Positions 24,241-35,373 of a stretch of DNA of 64,000 nt are shown here, one piece after another. The translations under genes were made by a program, and so were the position numbers. Under the pieces are notes generated by a model that was not told where the DNA came from, ran no database searches, and was given only the letters and a program-made list of their open reading frames with translations. The DNA comes from Adiantum capillus-veneris (Eukaryota > Streptophyta > Polypodiopsida > Polypodiales > Pteridaceae). Within the stretch, counting starts at the first letter, position 1; every line of letters begins with the position of its first letter. The DNA lies in assembly GCA_014529385.2 (NCBI GenBank), contig CM043950.1:155901545-155965544 (forward strand), written 5' to 3'.

Positions 24241-24720
24241 GGCAATATAATACACCACTTTTGGCTTACACATTGACCAAGCATTGCCAACACAACATGG
24301 GTGACCAAAGCTCCACATGACACAACATCCCATCCACCTTCCCATTGCCATGTTGGGAATTCCCCGCAATAAATGCTCTCCTAGAGACGACCTCTTGAAT
24401 TGAAATCTCATCAATAACTTTATGTGCTTTCGTAAGGGCACCACATTTGACATACATAACTTCCAAAGCATTGCTAAGAAAAACATCTTTCTGTGGCATT
24501 TCTTGCAACCAATGCATTGCAAAATCACCACATTAGATATATATCTTGACCCCGGTAGTGCCGAGCACAAGTCCATCAACATACCCCACTATCAATGCAC
24601 TGCAAGAGATGACATTCTAGACTAGGTGCTCCTCAAGCACTTATTGTTGTATGAAGTGCACCATGTTGGCATACATATCATTGAACTTGCTCATTACCGA
24701 GAACTAGTCACTGTTCAATA
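24240..24720 (-). pseudogene. PPR protein fragment (decayed)
   Basis: Minus-strand reading gives PPR-type repeats: an FNDMYANMVHFIQQ segment and NVISCSALIVGYVDGLVLG (about 24720-24590), then MHWLQEMPQKDVFLSNALEV, YVKCGALTKAHKVIDEISIQ and EVVSRRAFIAGNSQHGNGK in the frame 24517-24266. PPR proteins bind organellar RNA and act in editing, splicing and stability. Stop codons and a frame change between repeats, no start and no C-terminal E/DYW domain mark this as a pseudogene fragment. It shares its strand and repeat style with 26340-27020. Confidence 0.7.
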
Positions 24721-25755
24721 AACATATAGTCCTCAAAAAACCTAAACTGCATCATGTAGTTCTTTTTCCTATCATGGAAGCGGAGCGGCATGAACGTTGC
24801 CTGGGGTAATGGGTTCGTGCACCACCGAGCTGCTCGTTGTGGAAAAAATAATAGACCAGATGCACTACACCACACAAAAAACTCAAATGACACTTAAATT
24901 ACTTAAGTCGGCACACTAAAAGCCTCAACCTACTAATGGTTAACCCAAATAGGAATTTGATTACAAAAGTTGCCATTAATGGCACTGCTAGACAATTTTC
25001 GAGCTGGTGAGAGCTTAATCCTCCCAAAATCCACTCCAGAGAGTAAATAATCAACCCCAGTTACACATTGAAAGCTTAACCACTATAGTATGCCAGCTAT
25101 AATAGCTTAAAAATGGTGCTTTTCTTCATGCCATCCTTGATGGTGACAAGATCAAGAAGGATAGAGCCATTACCAAGCTTTCCCCTTTCTTTCGGCCTTG
25201 ATTGCTTATCTTCAGCTTGCTCCTCATCTGTCAATTCTCCTTATGCCCTTGAATCCATGCCTTTCTTGTGAGAGCGGGAGAAAGAGATTGATTCCCTTCT
25301 CCTTTGCCCAATTTCTCCTTTACCTCCTCCCCTGCTTGCTTCCAAATTACAAATCATGCTATTAACAACACTACTAGAGAAAATCTTGAGCTTATGGAGC
25401 TTAATTCTTTTGCAAATTTGACCAAGAGTACTAATCTCTTGCTTATGCCTGCAATTAGAGCTTAAAAGCTCGTTATAAGGAGATATGGAGCCCAAAATTC
25501 TTTGGTTGTTTCCCTCAACTCTCCTAATCTCCTTTCCCTTGCCAACCTTATTCTTTGCTTCAATCTTCTCCTTTGCCGAAGCCGATTCCAAGAGAGAGAG
25601 CTTTTGCCTCATGCTTTACTTGATCGAGAGGGACAAAAGAGAGATTGGCTTCATTCGCCTCCCTTGCGGTGACCCTCCTTTCCTTCAACTCCACCGGCCT
25701 AGAGGTCCAAGCTTCTCTCCCCGTTCACCTTACCTCCTTGTGCCTCCTCTCTCCG

Positions 25756-25818
<63 letters not shown>

Positions 25819-26339
25819 CAAGCTTCTTGCCTTCTCGGACTTTCTCTTATTCAAATCGCTTCACCCTTGCCTTGTACTCCCCCCTTTTTGCTTCACACGA
25901 TACCTCAATATCTTCCCCCTTTTGATGCTTTTTGCCTCAGCCCATCAATCACGACACTGTGACTGATGTGGCACATGAATAGGGGTTGATGTGACAAGCC
26001 CAGAATTTGGACAACGACAAACTACACGTCACTAGAGGAAAAGTTGAGCGCTAGGCCAAGCTTGGCATTTTTTTGCTCCTTGGGTGCCATCATTTGAGGC
26101 CCGTAGCGGCGGCTACGACTCCTTCTCTCCCTCCCTGCGCATCTGCTCGCTGCTCCACCATTTTTTTCTCTCGTATTTCCACTAAAACCTTATTCATTCA
26201 ATTGGGCACCTGTCCATCTGTATTTTTTGGCGGCCGGCACCACATTGGGGATACACATCGACCATAGGACCACATTTAGCATGCACATTGACCAACGCAC
26301 CGACAAAGGCCTTCACATTCAATTGAAATCACCCATCAC
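24721..26339. other. unassigned DNA between PPR fragments, with a GA microsatellite
   Basis: A GA repeat occupies about 25758-25815. Minus-strand frame 25612-25241 (123 residues, Lys/Ser-rich) is open but has no recognisable motif. No LTR or transposon end was identified that would explain a gap within one PPR gene. Confidence 0.4.
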
Positions 26340-27020
26340 TCCCTTTCCATGAGCATGATAGTCATACCCTACAATCAATGTGTTTCAATAGACGGCATGA
26401 ACTGAAAGTTCATCAAGAACTTTATGTGCTTTTGGAAGGGCACCACATTTGACATATGTCGGTGACCAAAGCAATTCTTAAGCATAAATTTCCCTACCAC
26501 AACTGTGTTGGGCAATACCACAATAAAAAAGAATCTCAGGCACTTATTGTGCTCTCTGAATCGCATCACATTTGACATACATATTGGCCCAATCATTGCT
26601 AAGTACAACATTCAGAGAATTTCCTCCCTTTTGCATCTGATTTAAAAGCCAGAGCTTCTTTGCCACATCTATGTTTGGCATTCCCCACATCACCTTTAGC
26701 ATAAATATCTAGCAAGGAATTATCAAAGACATCATTTGGCATAATTATCAACTTGGTTTACATATCCACCAAAACATTGTTGTTGAGCTCCATTGTTGCC
26801 AACCAACCACTACCAATCACCACTTTAGGCATATATCTCAACCATGATAGTGCCAAGCACAATTCTGCCGTCATACTCTGCTATCAATGCATTGTAAGAG
26901 ACGGAATTTGAACAAGATCTTGATCAAGAACTTATTGCCCTCTAAAGTATACCGTATTTGGCATGAATCATCAACATATGACATATATATCAACCATGGT
27001 AGCCCAATAATAAATGCCAA
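26340..27020 (-). pseudogene. PPR protein fragments (decayed)
   Basis: Minus-strand PPR-like repeats with several stops: NVVLSNDWANMYVKCDAIQR followed by CGIAQHSCG (about 26620-26490), and TYVKCGALPKAHKVLDELSV followed by NTLIVGYD and HAHGKG (about 26460-26340). Weaker repeats with a LLDIYAK-like segment lie up to about 27000. The pattern of about 35 residues per repeat with MYxKCGxLxxAxxV is diagnostic of the PLS-type PPR family. Possibly the upstream part of the gene whose remnant lies at 24240-24720. Confidence 0.65.
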
Positions 27021-27261
27021 CAATTTGTCTGAAAGTTGATCACACCCAGGAAGCGGTATCTTCTCCGAGTTTCCCCCTTTGGATGCACAATATTCCGACA
27101 TCCACCCCCTCTGAACATGCACATCGTGCAGCATGTGCCAGCCGTCTTTTCCACTATTTTGCATCATCAAAAGCTTCGTCAAACACATCATCTCGATCAT
27201 ACATATCATCATCATCCCTTGATCACTAATCATCATACATATCATCATCATCCTTTGATTG

Positions 27262-27729
27262 CTAATCTAAGGCTTTTTCCTCAAAATTGAACTCACCTTC
27301 CCGTTTCTTGAATAGTTTGGTCATTTTCCCTACAATAGGCACTCTAAGCTGTGTTCCATCGAGCTCAGATAATCTATATGTTGCATTGTCATAAGCATGA
27401 AGTACAACATATGGCCCAAACCAACGTTTAACCATCTTCCACATAGTAGAGTATTGGTTTTCCAAGCTATTGTCATAAACAAGTACCCAATCTCCATCTT
27501 TGATAGCCATAAAAGGCCATAGCCTATGCTTCTCATCAAATGCTACTTTATTCTTCAACCTTGCCTCCTTGAGCTTTCCTTTGGCCTGCTCAATATCTTC
27601 TTGATACCTCTCAAGTTGGCGAATACGCAAAGCAAGTAAATCTTCTGTAGACATACCTACTTCCCATAGTATTATAGTCCAAAACATAACCCCATCCTCT
27701 ATAGGCATAATGGGCTTCTGTCCATGCAT
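27262..27729 (-). pseudogene. Gypsy A: integrase C-terminal part
   Basis: Minus-strand frame reading HGQKPIMPIEDG, LALRIRQLERYQEDIEQAK, a basic helix, then DGDWVLVYDNSLENQ and KRWFGPYVVLHAYDNATYRL, SELDGTQLRVPIVG. This is the C-terminal half of a Gypsy integrase with its GPY/F motif (WFGPYVV). The frame breaks at 27729 exactly where a 9-bp duplication marks insertion of the LINE; the integrase core resumes at 34521. The frame is open here. A short acidic repeat-like tail follows the domain. No LTR was recognised on the 3' side. Confidence 0.85.
27721..27729. repeat. target-site duplication of the LINE (left copy)
   Basis: TCCATGCAT, matched exactly at 34521-34529. Removing 27730-34520 and one copy joins the two halves of the Gypsy A integrase in frame (through M-H-G). 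Confidence 0.85.
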
Positions 27730-28387
27730 AAAAAAAAAACAAACCGAGAAAAAGATCCTTCTATTAGTTAATGAAACTACCCATAGGGCTACAAACACCT
27801 CTTCAAGAGAGGGCTACAACAACCATTATGGGAGACTCTCCCAATGAAAAAATAGCATATGTATAATGAGGCTAAATCAAGAAATGGGAGGAGGGAAAAG
27901 CCACACAGGTGGACGATAGTGCCATCTGAGTACACCTTGGACCATGGTGGAAAAAGTCCCAAGACGCCAGAGTCGAAGGAAAGCCTCTCTGCGCTCCCGC
28001 ATGCAGTCGGAGCTGCCCTAGAGTCTCTCGAGCTGTCCTCTGAGAGTGTGGATCAGCTCTAGCCAAAGATCGTGAACAATCTCTGCTAGTGGTACAGGGC
28101 GAGCCTCAAAGATACGGAAGCAGCGAGCCCACCAGATGAACCAGAGTGTCAGGCCACTGATGAGCTCCCAGCACTCCTCTCTCTCACTGCACCACTCCTA
28201 TGGAGTAAGCTCTGTGGTAGGCTGGAGTGTAGGTCCCCCCCCCCTACATCACTATCATCCTACTGGTGGAAGATAGCTCAAATTGAAGTGTCGGGCCTGT
28301 CAAAGTGGACCAAGCAGCTACCTCCCAATTGTATTGCCGCGCCGTGGAAACAGCAGGCATCAGCCAAAGAACACGAAGCCACACCTG

Positions 28388-28744
28388 CTATGCTAAAGGA
28401 CAGTCCCAAAGACAGTGACGTTGACTCTCCACAAGATGGTCACAAGGTGCACATGCGATCGAGAGACCACTATTTACAAGCCAGCTCCAAAATGTTGTAG
28501 CTCTGTGTGCGACCAGCCCACTGAAACAAAGTGACTTGCCTCGGCTATCTGGAGTCCCACAACCTCTCCCAAAAAGTTGCCAAGAACTCAGTTGTGAGAC
28601 CCTCCTCCTGCCAATCAGGTGCTGCAGTAGGGCGAGCCTCTCTCTGTGTTGCCAGTATGTGACGTTCCAGTCCCTCCAAAGCCACTCTCTAGGATTCCAC
28701 TGTACTCGTGCCAGTGGACAACTCTCCCAAGCCACAGTCTCCAA
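28388..28744 (-). pseudogene. LINE ORF2 C-terminal zinc-binding region
   Basis: A 118-residue frame ending with ACAPCDHLVESQRHCLWDCPLA-type spacing (Cys-x2-Cys ... His-Cys ... Cys), the RT-associated zinc region found at the end of plant LINE ORF2. Upstream, WNPREWLWRDWNVTYWQHRE belongs to the linker after the thumb. The frame is broken from the RT by several stops. Confidence 0.7.
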
Positions 28745-29699
28745 TGTCCACTCTCAAGAGCTGTTGGGTCAGGATCGATGACACAAGTCCTCCCACAGAT
28801 GCCCACCACTCGGATCCTCTGAAAACAGCACTTTGCCACCTGCGGGGCCTCTACTGCTACTCGGTGTAAGCGTCCCTCACCCTGTAACTCGAAAAACAGG
28901 GAGGCTACAATCTCTGAGCAAGCCCGAACTGAGATGAGAACCTTTAGTCGCGTGAAGGCTCCCATCCATCTGGGCGTTGCTGGCTCGAGAGGTGTGAGCC
29001 ACTCAGCTGGTACTGCCTCTAATATGTCATGGCACATGCTCTGCACCCCTCTCATGCCCTGTAGAGCTGAAAGCCCTGCAACTCCTCTGACAAGCCTGAA
29101 AACTGTAACCAGTCACCTAAAGAGCATGTTGGACCCACTGCCATGGGACCTCAGGAAACATGAGACCAATTACCAACCAAGTGGCCTCTCTGAGTGTTTA
29201 CCATGGGGTTCCAAACAAGGGGCTGTCTCAGGCGCTCCTCCATGCAAGTAAGCTGACGCTGCTCCAGGCCTCGCCGCAAATGCTCCCAATATTGAAGCAA
29301 ACTCATAGCAAAGCGGTCCTCCAGTCTCATGCTCAAGCCAACTCTGCGCATCTCTGTGAAGAACCATCTGGTCGAAGGTCGCCAGGGGCCTTTAGCCTGA
29401 GGCACCCTTGCACGAAGCTACTATTGCAAGAACTCCTTCCAGGGCTCCTCACCTGGAAGAAGTCCTCTGACGATGAACTTCCCAAGAAGGGCTCTGCTAT
29501 GCTTTGTTGGGTCTATGATCCCAAGCCCTCCTTGAGAACAAGGAAGAGCCATGACCTGCCAAGCCACTTTGACCCGGGCTATCTAAGTGTTACGCCCTGA
29601 CCAAAGGAAGTTCCTAATTAGACCCTCTCCCTGGCGGATACAAGAACTCGAGAAGATCTAGGAAGAAGTGATGTATCACATAGTAGCCAACATCACCTG

Positions 29700-30974
29700 G
29701 TTGGCCACTACAACTCTGTCTGTTGCAAGAGAAAGTCGTGCGAAGCTCCATGTAACAACTTCCTCCTGATAGACAGGAGGAGGGGAGCAATTTGCTGCTC
29801 GGGAAACAAGTCCAAACCGACCTGACAACCCAAGTACCGAACTGCAGTCCCTGAGGGAATCCACTTGAAACCCTCATCTGTCATCCAATCGGGCACAGGA
29901 GCACTACCAACCGAGAAATCCACTGTCTTTCTCCAGTTGATCAGTGCGCTAGATCCACAACATAAGGTCTCAAGAACCTGCTCACACCTGTGAAGGTTGG
30001 CCTCCTAGCCATCCAAGTACAAGGCTGAGTCATCAGTAAACTCAGCGTCCAGTAGCTCATCTCCCCGAATAGGAAGTGCTAAGCCCCGTAAACCAACCTG
30101 TTGCGACACCAAAAACCTGCTCATCACCTTAGCATAAAACAGAAAGAGGAAGGGGGCAAGAGGGCAGCCGTGTTTGACCAAACGTGTGAGCATGAAACGA
30201 CCACCTCTACCTCCTGACAAAAGTACCTGACTGTGTGCCCGTCTGTACAAAGCTGACACCCCTCTGATCCAAGCATCTGAGAAGCCCATCCTACGTAGAG
30301 TGCCCTCCAAAAAGTCCCAGTCAACTTTGTCGTAGGCCTTCTCAAAATCGAGAAGAAGAATCACCAGATCCTCACCACGGAGCCGTGCTAGGGCAGAAGC
30401 CTCCCAAAAAGTAAAGATGTTGTCAAGGATACTACGCTCCTTGACAAACCCTGTCTGAGTCCCATGTATAAGGCTCTCTAGAAGTGGCTGAATCCTCAAG
30501 CTCAGGGCCTTGGCAAGAATTTTGTAGACCGATTGAGGATGGTGATGGGGCGCCACTGTCAAATCTCATCCAAGGAGCCACCCTCCTTGGGAATGAGGTA
30601 GATATGGCCCTCACTCATGCTATCAGGCATCTCTCCTGTGTGCAAGATGTACTGAAAAGCACTACAGAGATCTGGGCCAAGCAAGTCTCAATACTCCAAG
30701 AAAAAACTGGGAGTCAAGCCATCCTTACCTAGATAGCTACAATGGGGGAGTGCACTAAGAGTCGTGTGCAACTCCTCAAGCTAAAGTGGCAGCTCTTGAG
30801 CCTTTGACGCATCTCCTCAGTCACAAGACAAGGCATTTGTGCCCACACCTGCTCTCTGCATGCATCCTGACGCTCTGCCTGGGGCTCTGCAGACAGTAAC
30901 TCATGGTAGAAGTCAGTAGCAATTGCACGCATGTCCTCTGGCTCAGAAGCAAATGACCCATCGGGCCTCCTCAA
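29700..30974 (-). pseudogene. LINE ORF2 reverse transcriptase
   Basis: The main frame 30562-30005 (185 residues) has SVYKILAKALSLRIQPLLES, TGFVKERSILDNIF, LLLDFEKAYDKVDWDFLEG, a KHGCPLAPFLFLFYAK block and the catalytic strand FTDDSALYLDG (F-x-D-D present). Frames at 29923-29708 continue with AVRYLGCQVGLDL. The frame 30974-30729 carries the N-terminal approach region. It copied LINE RNA at the nicked target. Stops at both ends of the main frame show it is inactive. Confidence 0.85.
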
Positions 30975-31325
30975 CTAACTCACCTTGGCATGCATATGCC
31001 GAGGTCTCACTGCCTAAAAGAAATCACCAGTCACTATGTCACCCACCTGCGTCCACTGAGATGCATGTTGATGGAAAGCAAACTCATGGTGCCGCTCCTC
31101 TGTGCTAACAAGCTCATGGGGAGCCTTCTATAACTGTTCCTCCAACCAAGGACTACCTAGATGTTGCTCGTGCATCCTCTGCAAGGAAGCAATGCCCGGT
31201 CGGAGACAGTGCTCCTCCTCTCTCGCTGCAGCCAGGCAAGCCAAAGACTCCTAAAGAAAGAATCGACTAAACTGAGCTAGTCCTGAGGCCAGTCTGGCAG
31301 CAGGAGAAACCTGCATTTATAAGCT

Positions 31326-32164
31326 TTATCCAAAGATCCTCCACCCGCTCTCTGAGTGTAGAGTCCAGCAAGACCCTCTCAGGGATGCGAAGCATCGTGC
31401 TTCCCCTCCTCTGCTATTAGCCATTGTGAGAATCACTGGTGCATGGTCTGACAAGGAAGTCCCTACCAGAATTCCAACTATGCCACCCAAGTCACAAAAG
31501 TGGTCACTAGTGTAGAAGCGATCTATCTGTGATAGATTCACTGCTCCCACTCTGCGGTTCGAACGAGAGAAGGACAGGCTGTCTGGGGGCGTCACAAAGC
31601 TATATCCAAAACCCTCAGAGTCATACAAAACATCTCCCAAGCTGCCACCTCAACTTCATGCACAGTAGCATGGCTACCACCAATCCTGTCAGAGGGGTCC
31701 TCCAACATGTTGAAGTCACCTCCTATGCACCACTGCTCTGCCTGCAATAGAGACTCAACAATCTATGACCAAAACTCTGCTCGTGGACTCGCCACATTGG
31801 GCACATAGATGTTTAGGATGCCCACAAGGCAACCCTGAACCTGCATAGTGATCCACTGAGCCCTCCCTGGCACAGTAATCCCTCTGCCCACAATGGCATG
31901 TTGCAAAGAATCCGCAATAGTCATAAATACCCCACCCTGGATGCCTCCAGGTCCAAAAGCAGCTGACCAAAAAGTATCATATCTTCCATGCAAAAGCTGA
32001 CCACAATGTCTAATGCGGCTCTCACACAGATGATGCTCCCGTAGCATAAGGAGGTCAATCTCTCCTCCCACAATGCATCGCTGAATCTCCTGACACAGTC
32101 GGCCCCTTTGACATTGAAACTGGAGCCCCACCTAATCCCTGACGTTCCATGAGACGATCCTCAT
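31326..32164 (-). pseudogene. LINE ORF2 start and apurinic-type endonuclease
   Basis: The reading from 32164 begins with an M-R-I-V-S-W-N-V-R start typical of plant LINE ORF2, with a stop a few codons later. It continues in 32131-31763 (GEIDLLMLREHHLCESRI, AAFGPGGIQGGVFMTIADSL, LVGILNIYVPN). Frame 31640-31326 has SQIDRFYTSD and TSLSDHAPVILT, the C-terminal S-D-H catalytic motif of the EEP/APE-like nuclease. The enzyme nicks target DNA to prime reverse transcription. Broken by stops and a frame change near 31760. Confidence 0.8.
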
Positions 32165-33359
32165 GGGATCGAGAGAGAACAAATGTTTCCGTAGCAGCTA
32201 AACGTGCTATCTTCGAGGCTGGCTTGGATGGGGAGTAATCCACATCCGAGCGTCCTCTAGATAGGCGTGGCTGCAAAGATTGCCTGGCCCAAGCCCAAGT
32301 AGACCGAGCCGTGCGTAGAGAAACCTCCTCTGTCCAGGAGTCCTCATGAATGTGTACATAGCATGTCAAGCACTGCATATCAGCAAAGAAGTGAACCACA
32401 ATGTGTCTACATCCTGCTGCATCTGGAGGGATCACAAAAAACTTGGCCAACGACCAAAGAGTATGAAGCATGTCTGTAACTCCAAGGTCTCCCATGTGAT
32501 GAGAGAACTCTAGGGCCTGTGTCTGTAGCCACTCCAACACTGAGTCAAGAGTCCACTCAGTCTGGTCCCTGCCGCAAAGGGGAAAAGAGAAGCCAACCAC
32601 TGAGTCCAAGGCCTCTATCCCCCTAGCTACAAGGAACAAAGCATGAACCTTGAATCAGGCTGCCTCAAGGTCTGGTGAGGAGTCGCCGAGAAAGCGTGTA
32701 AAGTCGTAGGCAAAGAAGTACCATCACCGTTGAATGTCGAAGCTCGTCAGACCACAAGGGACTGCTGCAAAGGGAGACGACTATACCAGAAGAGGGGGTC
32801 ACAAGAAAGGTTGTCCCTCTCTTGCCAAGCGACTCATAGCAAAGGTGCTGCCAAGAGATCTCCTAATAGCCGAAGACGGCCCTGCTCCCTAGGTCGACTA
32901 TGGGACTGGAGCAGGAGGGGGGGGTGCAAGAGCAAGGGGAGGGGGGGGGGGAGAAGAGGGGCGAGGGGGATTGGCAAAGGTAGGGGGACTGAAGAGGGGG
33001 GGGAGGGGGAATGAAGAGGAGGGGGGGAACTCGAGAGGAGGGGGGGCTGTCAAGGGTGAAGCTGGGGTGAGGCTGGAGCAGGGATCTCATCCTACTGAAG
33101 AGGACCAAATTGGTTCCCCGTGGGAACCCACTGCTGCTAGGCAGGCGCCTGAGAACCACTCTGAGTGCCAGACTGTCGTTGATGCCCTTGTCATCGTTGA
33201 CCACGAACTAGCTATCATCCCTCCATCGCTAGAGCCCAGACTCGGAGGGTGGCTCTGCCTGTGTGCTATGTGTCTCTGCCTACTGCTGTTGGCCAGTCCT
33301 TGAAGGTTGGGGTTGGGCTTGTGGTGTAGGTCGGGGCCTCCTCTGTGGATAGGCCTTCG

Positions 33360-34048
33360 CAAGATGGCCCATCTATCGACAAATAAAGCACTGATTCAAG
33401 AGGCCCGAATACTCCACGCTCTGTCTAAACCAACCCCCACTCACCCGAGGAAGTAGGATGACCTTCAAGAGAGTGTGGGTGTCCCTAACCAGAACGCGAA
33501 CTAAGGGAATGCAAGGCCGCCTTGGCAGCTACTAAGGCTATTGTGCGAGGTGTCTCTAGGAGAGTCCCAATCGCTGAGCTTATCGTGGATAAAAGTGGTA
33601 GGTACTCCCTCCGCAAACCAGGAAAGCAGATGGAGATGGGAAGGTCTGCCTCCTCTACCACAACATCTGAAGCAAGGTCAAAATGATGTCTCCACTGTCG
33701 AAAGTGGGATCGTACTGCTCGGATGGTCAATGGGCTCATGGCGATGACCTTGGACGCCATCTCGGGGGTCTCAAACTCGATCTGATAATAGCCTCATCCG
33801 AGGAACTGAACGTCCAAGATCTTGCCCACCTCTGCGAGAAGGCGAGCCTAGAGAAGATCACGCAGCTCTCCTTTGTTGGGTCTGGTACCGAGAATCTTGC
33901 AGATGATGGAAGTCGCCCGTAGGCAGTCGAACTCATCGGCTAGGCTCGCTTGCTCTGTTGCTAAGAAATCAAGTTGAACGGTGGGCTCAGTGGGGTTGGG
34001 CGAGGGGGCTTCCGTGGAGTCCCTCTGTGGCAGAGCATGAGCCTCCAT
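33360..34048 (-). pseudogene. LINE ORF1 (N-terminal domain and zinc knuckle)
   Basis: Frames 34048-33848 and 33760-33485 read as the N-terminal domain of plant LINE ORF1: a GTRPNKGELRDLLQARLLAE and GYYQIEFETPEMASKVIAMS pair, then WRHHFDLASDVVVEEADLPI. At about 33415-33370 a CFICR...MGHLAK zinc-knuckle-like motif has one stop in it. Beyond lies a Pro/Ser-rich low-complexity tail over the G-rich tract at 32900-33060. ORF1 would package LINE RNA. Several stops. Confidence 0.65.
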
Positions 34049-34520
34049 TTATGTCTACTACTGTGAAGAAAGCGGAGGAGCGTCGACGAACGAGGGAGAT
34101 CCTGCTGGACTGAGCATGTTGAGGGTGCAGCAAGACCCGTCAAGCAGGAAAGAGGAGTCGATGGAGTGTAGACGAAGCTAGTGGTCAAGGCACAGGGTAG
34201 GCAGGCGGGGGGTTGGGTAGCGATGGGCAGGACGGCGGGTTTGCAGCAGGCTAAGGGCAGTGGGATGTGGGCAGCAAGGGAGAGGATGCAGCGGCAGGTG
34301 TAGCGGGTAGGGGGTAGTGAGTGGAGTGGTGGGCTAGTGGGGCTGTGGGGGAGCTGCGAGCAGCTGCCATGCAGGGGGCTGAGGGTTGCACGTAGCAGGA
34401 GGAGGGGATGAAGCTACGTGAGGGTGGGGCCAGGGGGTAGCGATAGCGAGAGCAGGGGGGTATGGATAGCAGCAGCGATCAGCATCAACTTCGATTTCAG
34501 AATAAAATAAAATAAAAAAA

Positions 34521-35098
34521 TCCATGCATCAATTTAAATGGCATATAACTTGTAAAACAGAACTATGTGTAGTGCAACCAGCCCATAAAGCAAAAGATAG
34601 CAACTTAGTCCAATCATCAATATGTCCTCGACATGACTTTGCTCAAGCCTTAACAATAGGCAGATGCCTTCTTTCACTTTTCCCATTACCCTATGGATTG
34701 TATGCAATAGTAAGAGCCAATTTGATGCCAAACGAGCAAAGAACTCACGAGCTTCATCTGCATCCAACTCTCCTCTATCAGCAGTGATTTTACGAACACA
34801 TCCATACCTGGAAATTACATCTTCAAGTAAAAATTTGCATACAGAACTTGTAGCCTTTGTATGCAAAGGAGCTCTCTCTTCAACGTGGTTTGTGAGATCT
34901 TCTAGCAACAACAATATACCTCATTTGACAAACCCCCATTGGCATTGTAATCAAATCTACTACCCACTTGTAATGCATAGCTAGTGGACAAGTGGGATGT
35001 AATCCATCTCGATGCCGTACATTAGAATATTGTTGGAACACTACACAAGTCTCCACAAATTGAGCAACATCTTTATACATTTCTTTCCACCAATAGTG
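34521..35098 (-). pseudogene. Gypsy A: integrase core and zinc finger
   Basis: Minus-strand frames 35080-34880 and 34914-34534 give YKDVAQFVETCVVFQQYSNV (zinc-finger second half, one Cys changed to Phe), KWVVDLITMPMGVCQMRYIV with the first catalytic Asp, then EERAPLHTKATSSVCKFLLE, RYGCVRKITADRGELDADEA with the second Asp, and GKVKEGI near the third acidic position. The end near 34530 (SYMPFKLMHG) joins the part at 27729. A frame change lies near 34600. At 35098 the coding is interrupted by the non-autonomous Copia. Confidence 0.8.
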
Positions 35099-35359
35099 TG
35101 TTAGGTAAAGGCGGTGTGCCTCACCGTGCTTTACCCGTGTCCGCTAGCCAGTGTCCGGTTGCCCACATTTATCTCCTTATTCTTTATACATACCTTATTC
35201 TTTATACATACAAAGAATAAGGAGCTCTTACTCACATTCTCACATTGTGCTCACACAGTGAGATTTGGGAGCTCCACCCCACATCCTGTGTCGTTCTCTC
35301 TCTCTTTCTCTCCCTCTCCTTCTCACTCTCCGCACACGCACCGCATTCGCGCACTCACA
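35099..35359 (+). repeat. 5' LTR of the non-autonomous Copia
   Basis: TG...CA LTR of 261 bp, with CT-rich R/U5 end. Contains an extra copy of a 19-20 bp sequence relative to the 3' LTR. Confidence 0.85.
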
Positions 35360-35373
35360 ATTGGTATCAGAGC

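Larger units (their letters stand above)
27730..34520 (-). mobile_element. full-length-size L1-type LINE inserted in Gypsy A
   Basis: About 6.8 kb between exact 9-bp duplications. In minus-strand order it carries ORF1 (34048-about 33360), an endonuclease (32164-31326), reverse transcriptase (30974-29700) and a C-terminal zinc region (28744-28388). Its ends are odd: the plus strand shows A10 at 27730-27739 and an A-rich run with AATAAA repeats at 34500-34520, so the 3' end in coding sense finishes in T rather than A. Many stops and frameshifts make it non-functional, though domain order is complete. Confidence 0.85.

Noticed and set aside
25241-25612. 123-residue Lys/Ser-rich minus-strand frame
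   Set aside because: Open but with no motif, no start context and no partner; cannot be separated from chance.
25485-25962. Plus-strand frames with long Arg-Glu repeats
   Set aside because: Produced by the GA microsatellite at 25758-25815.
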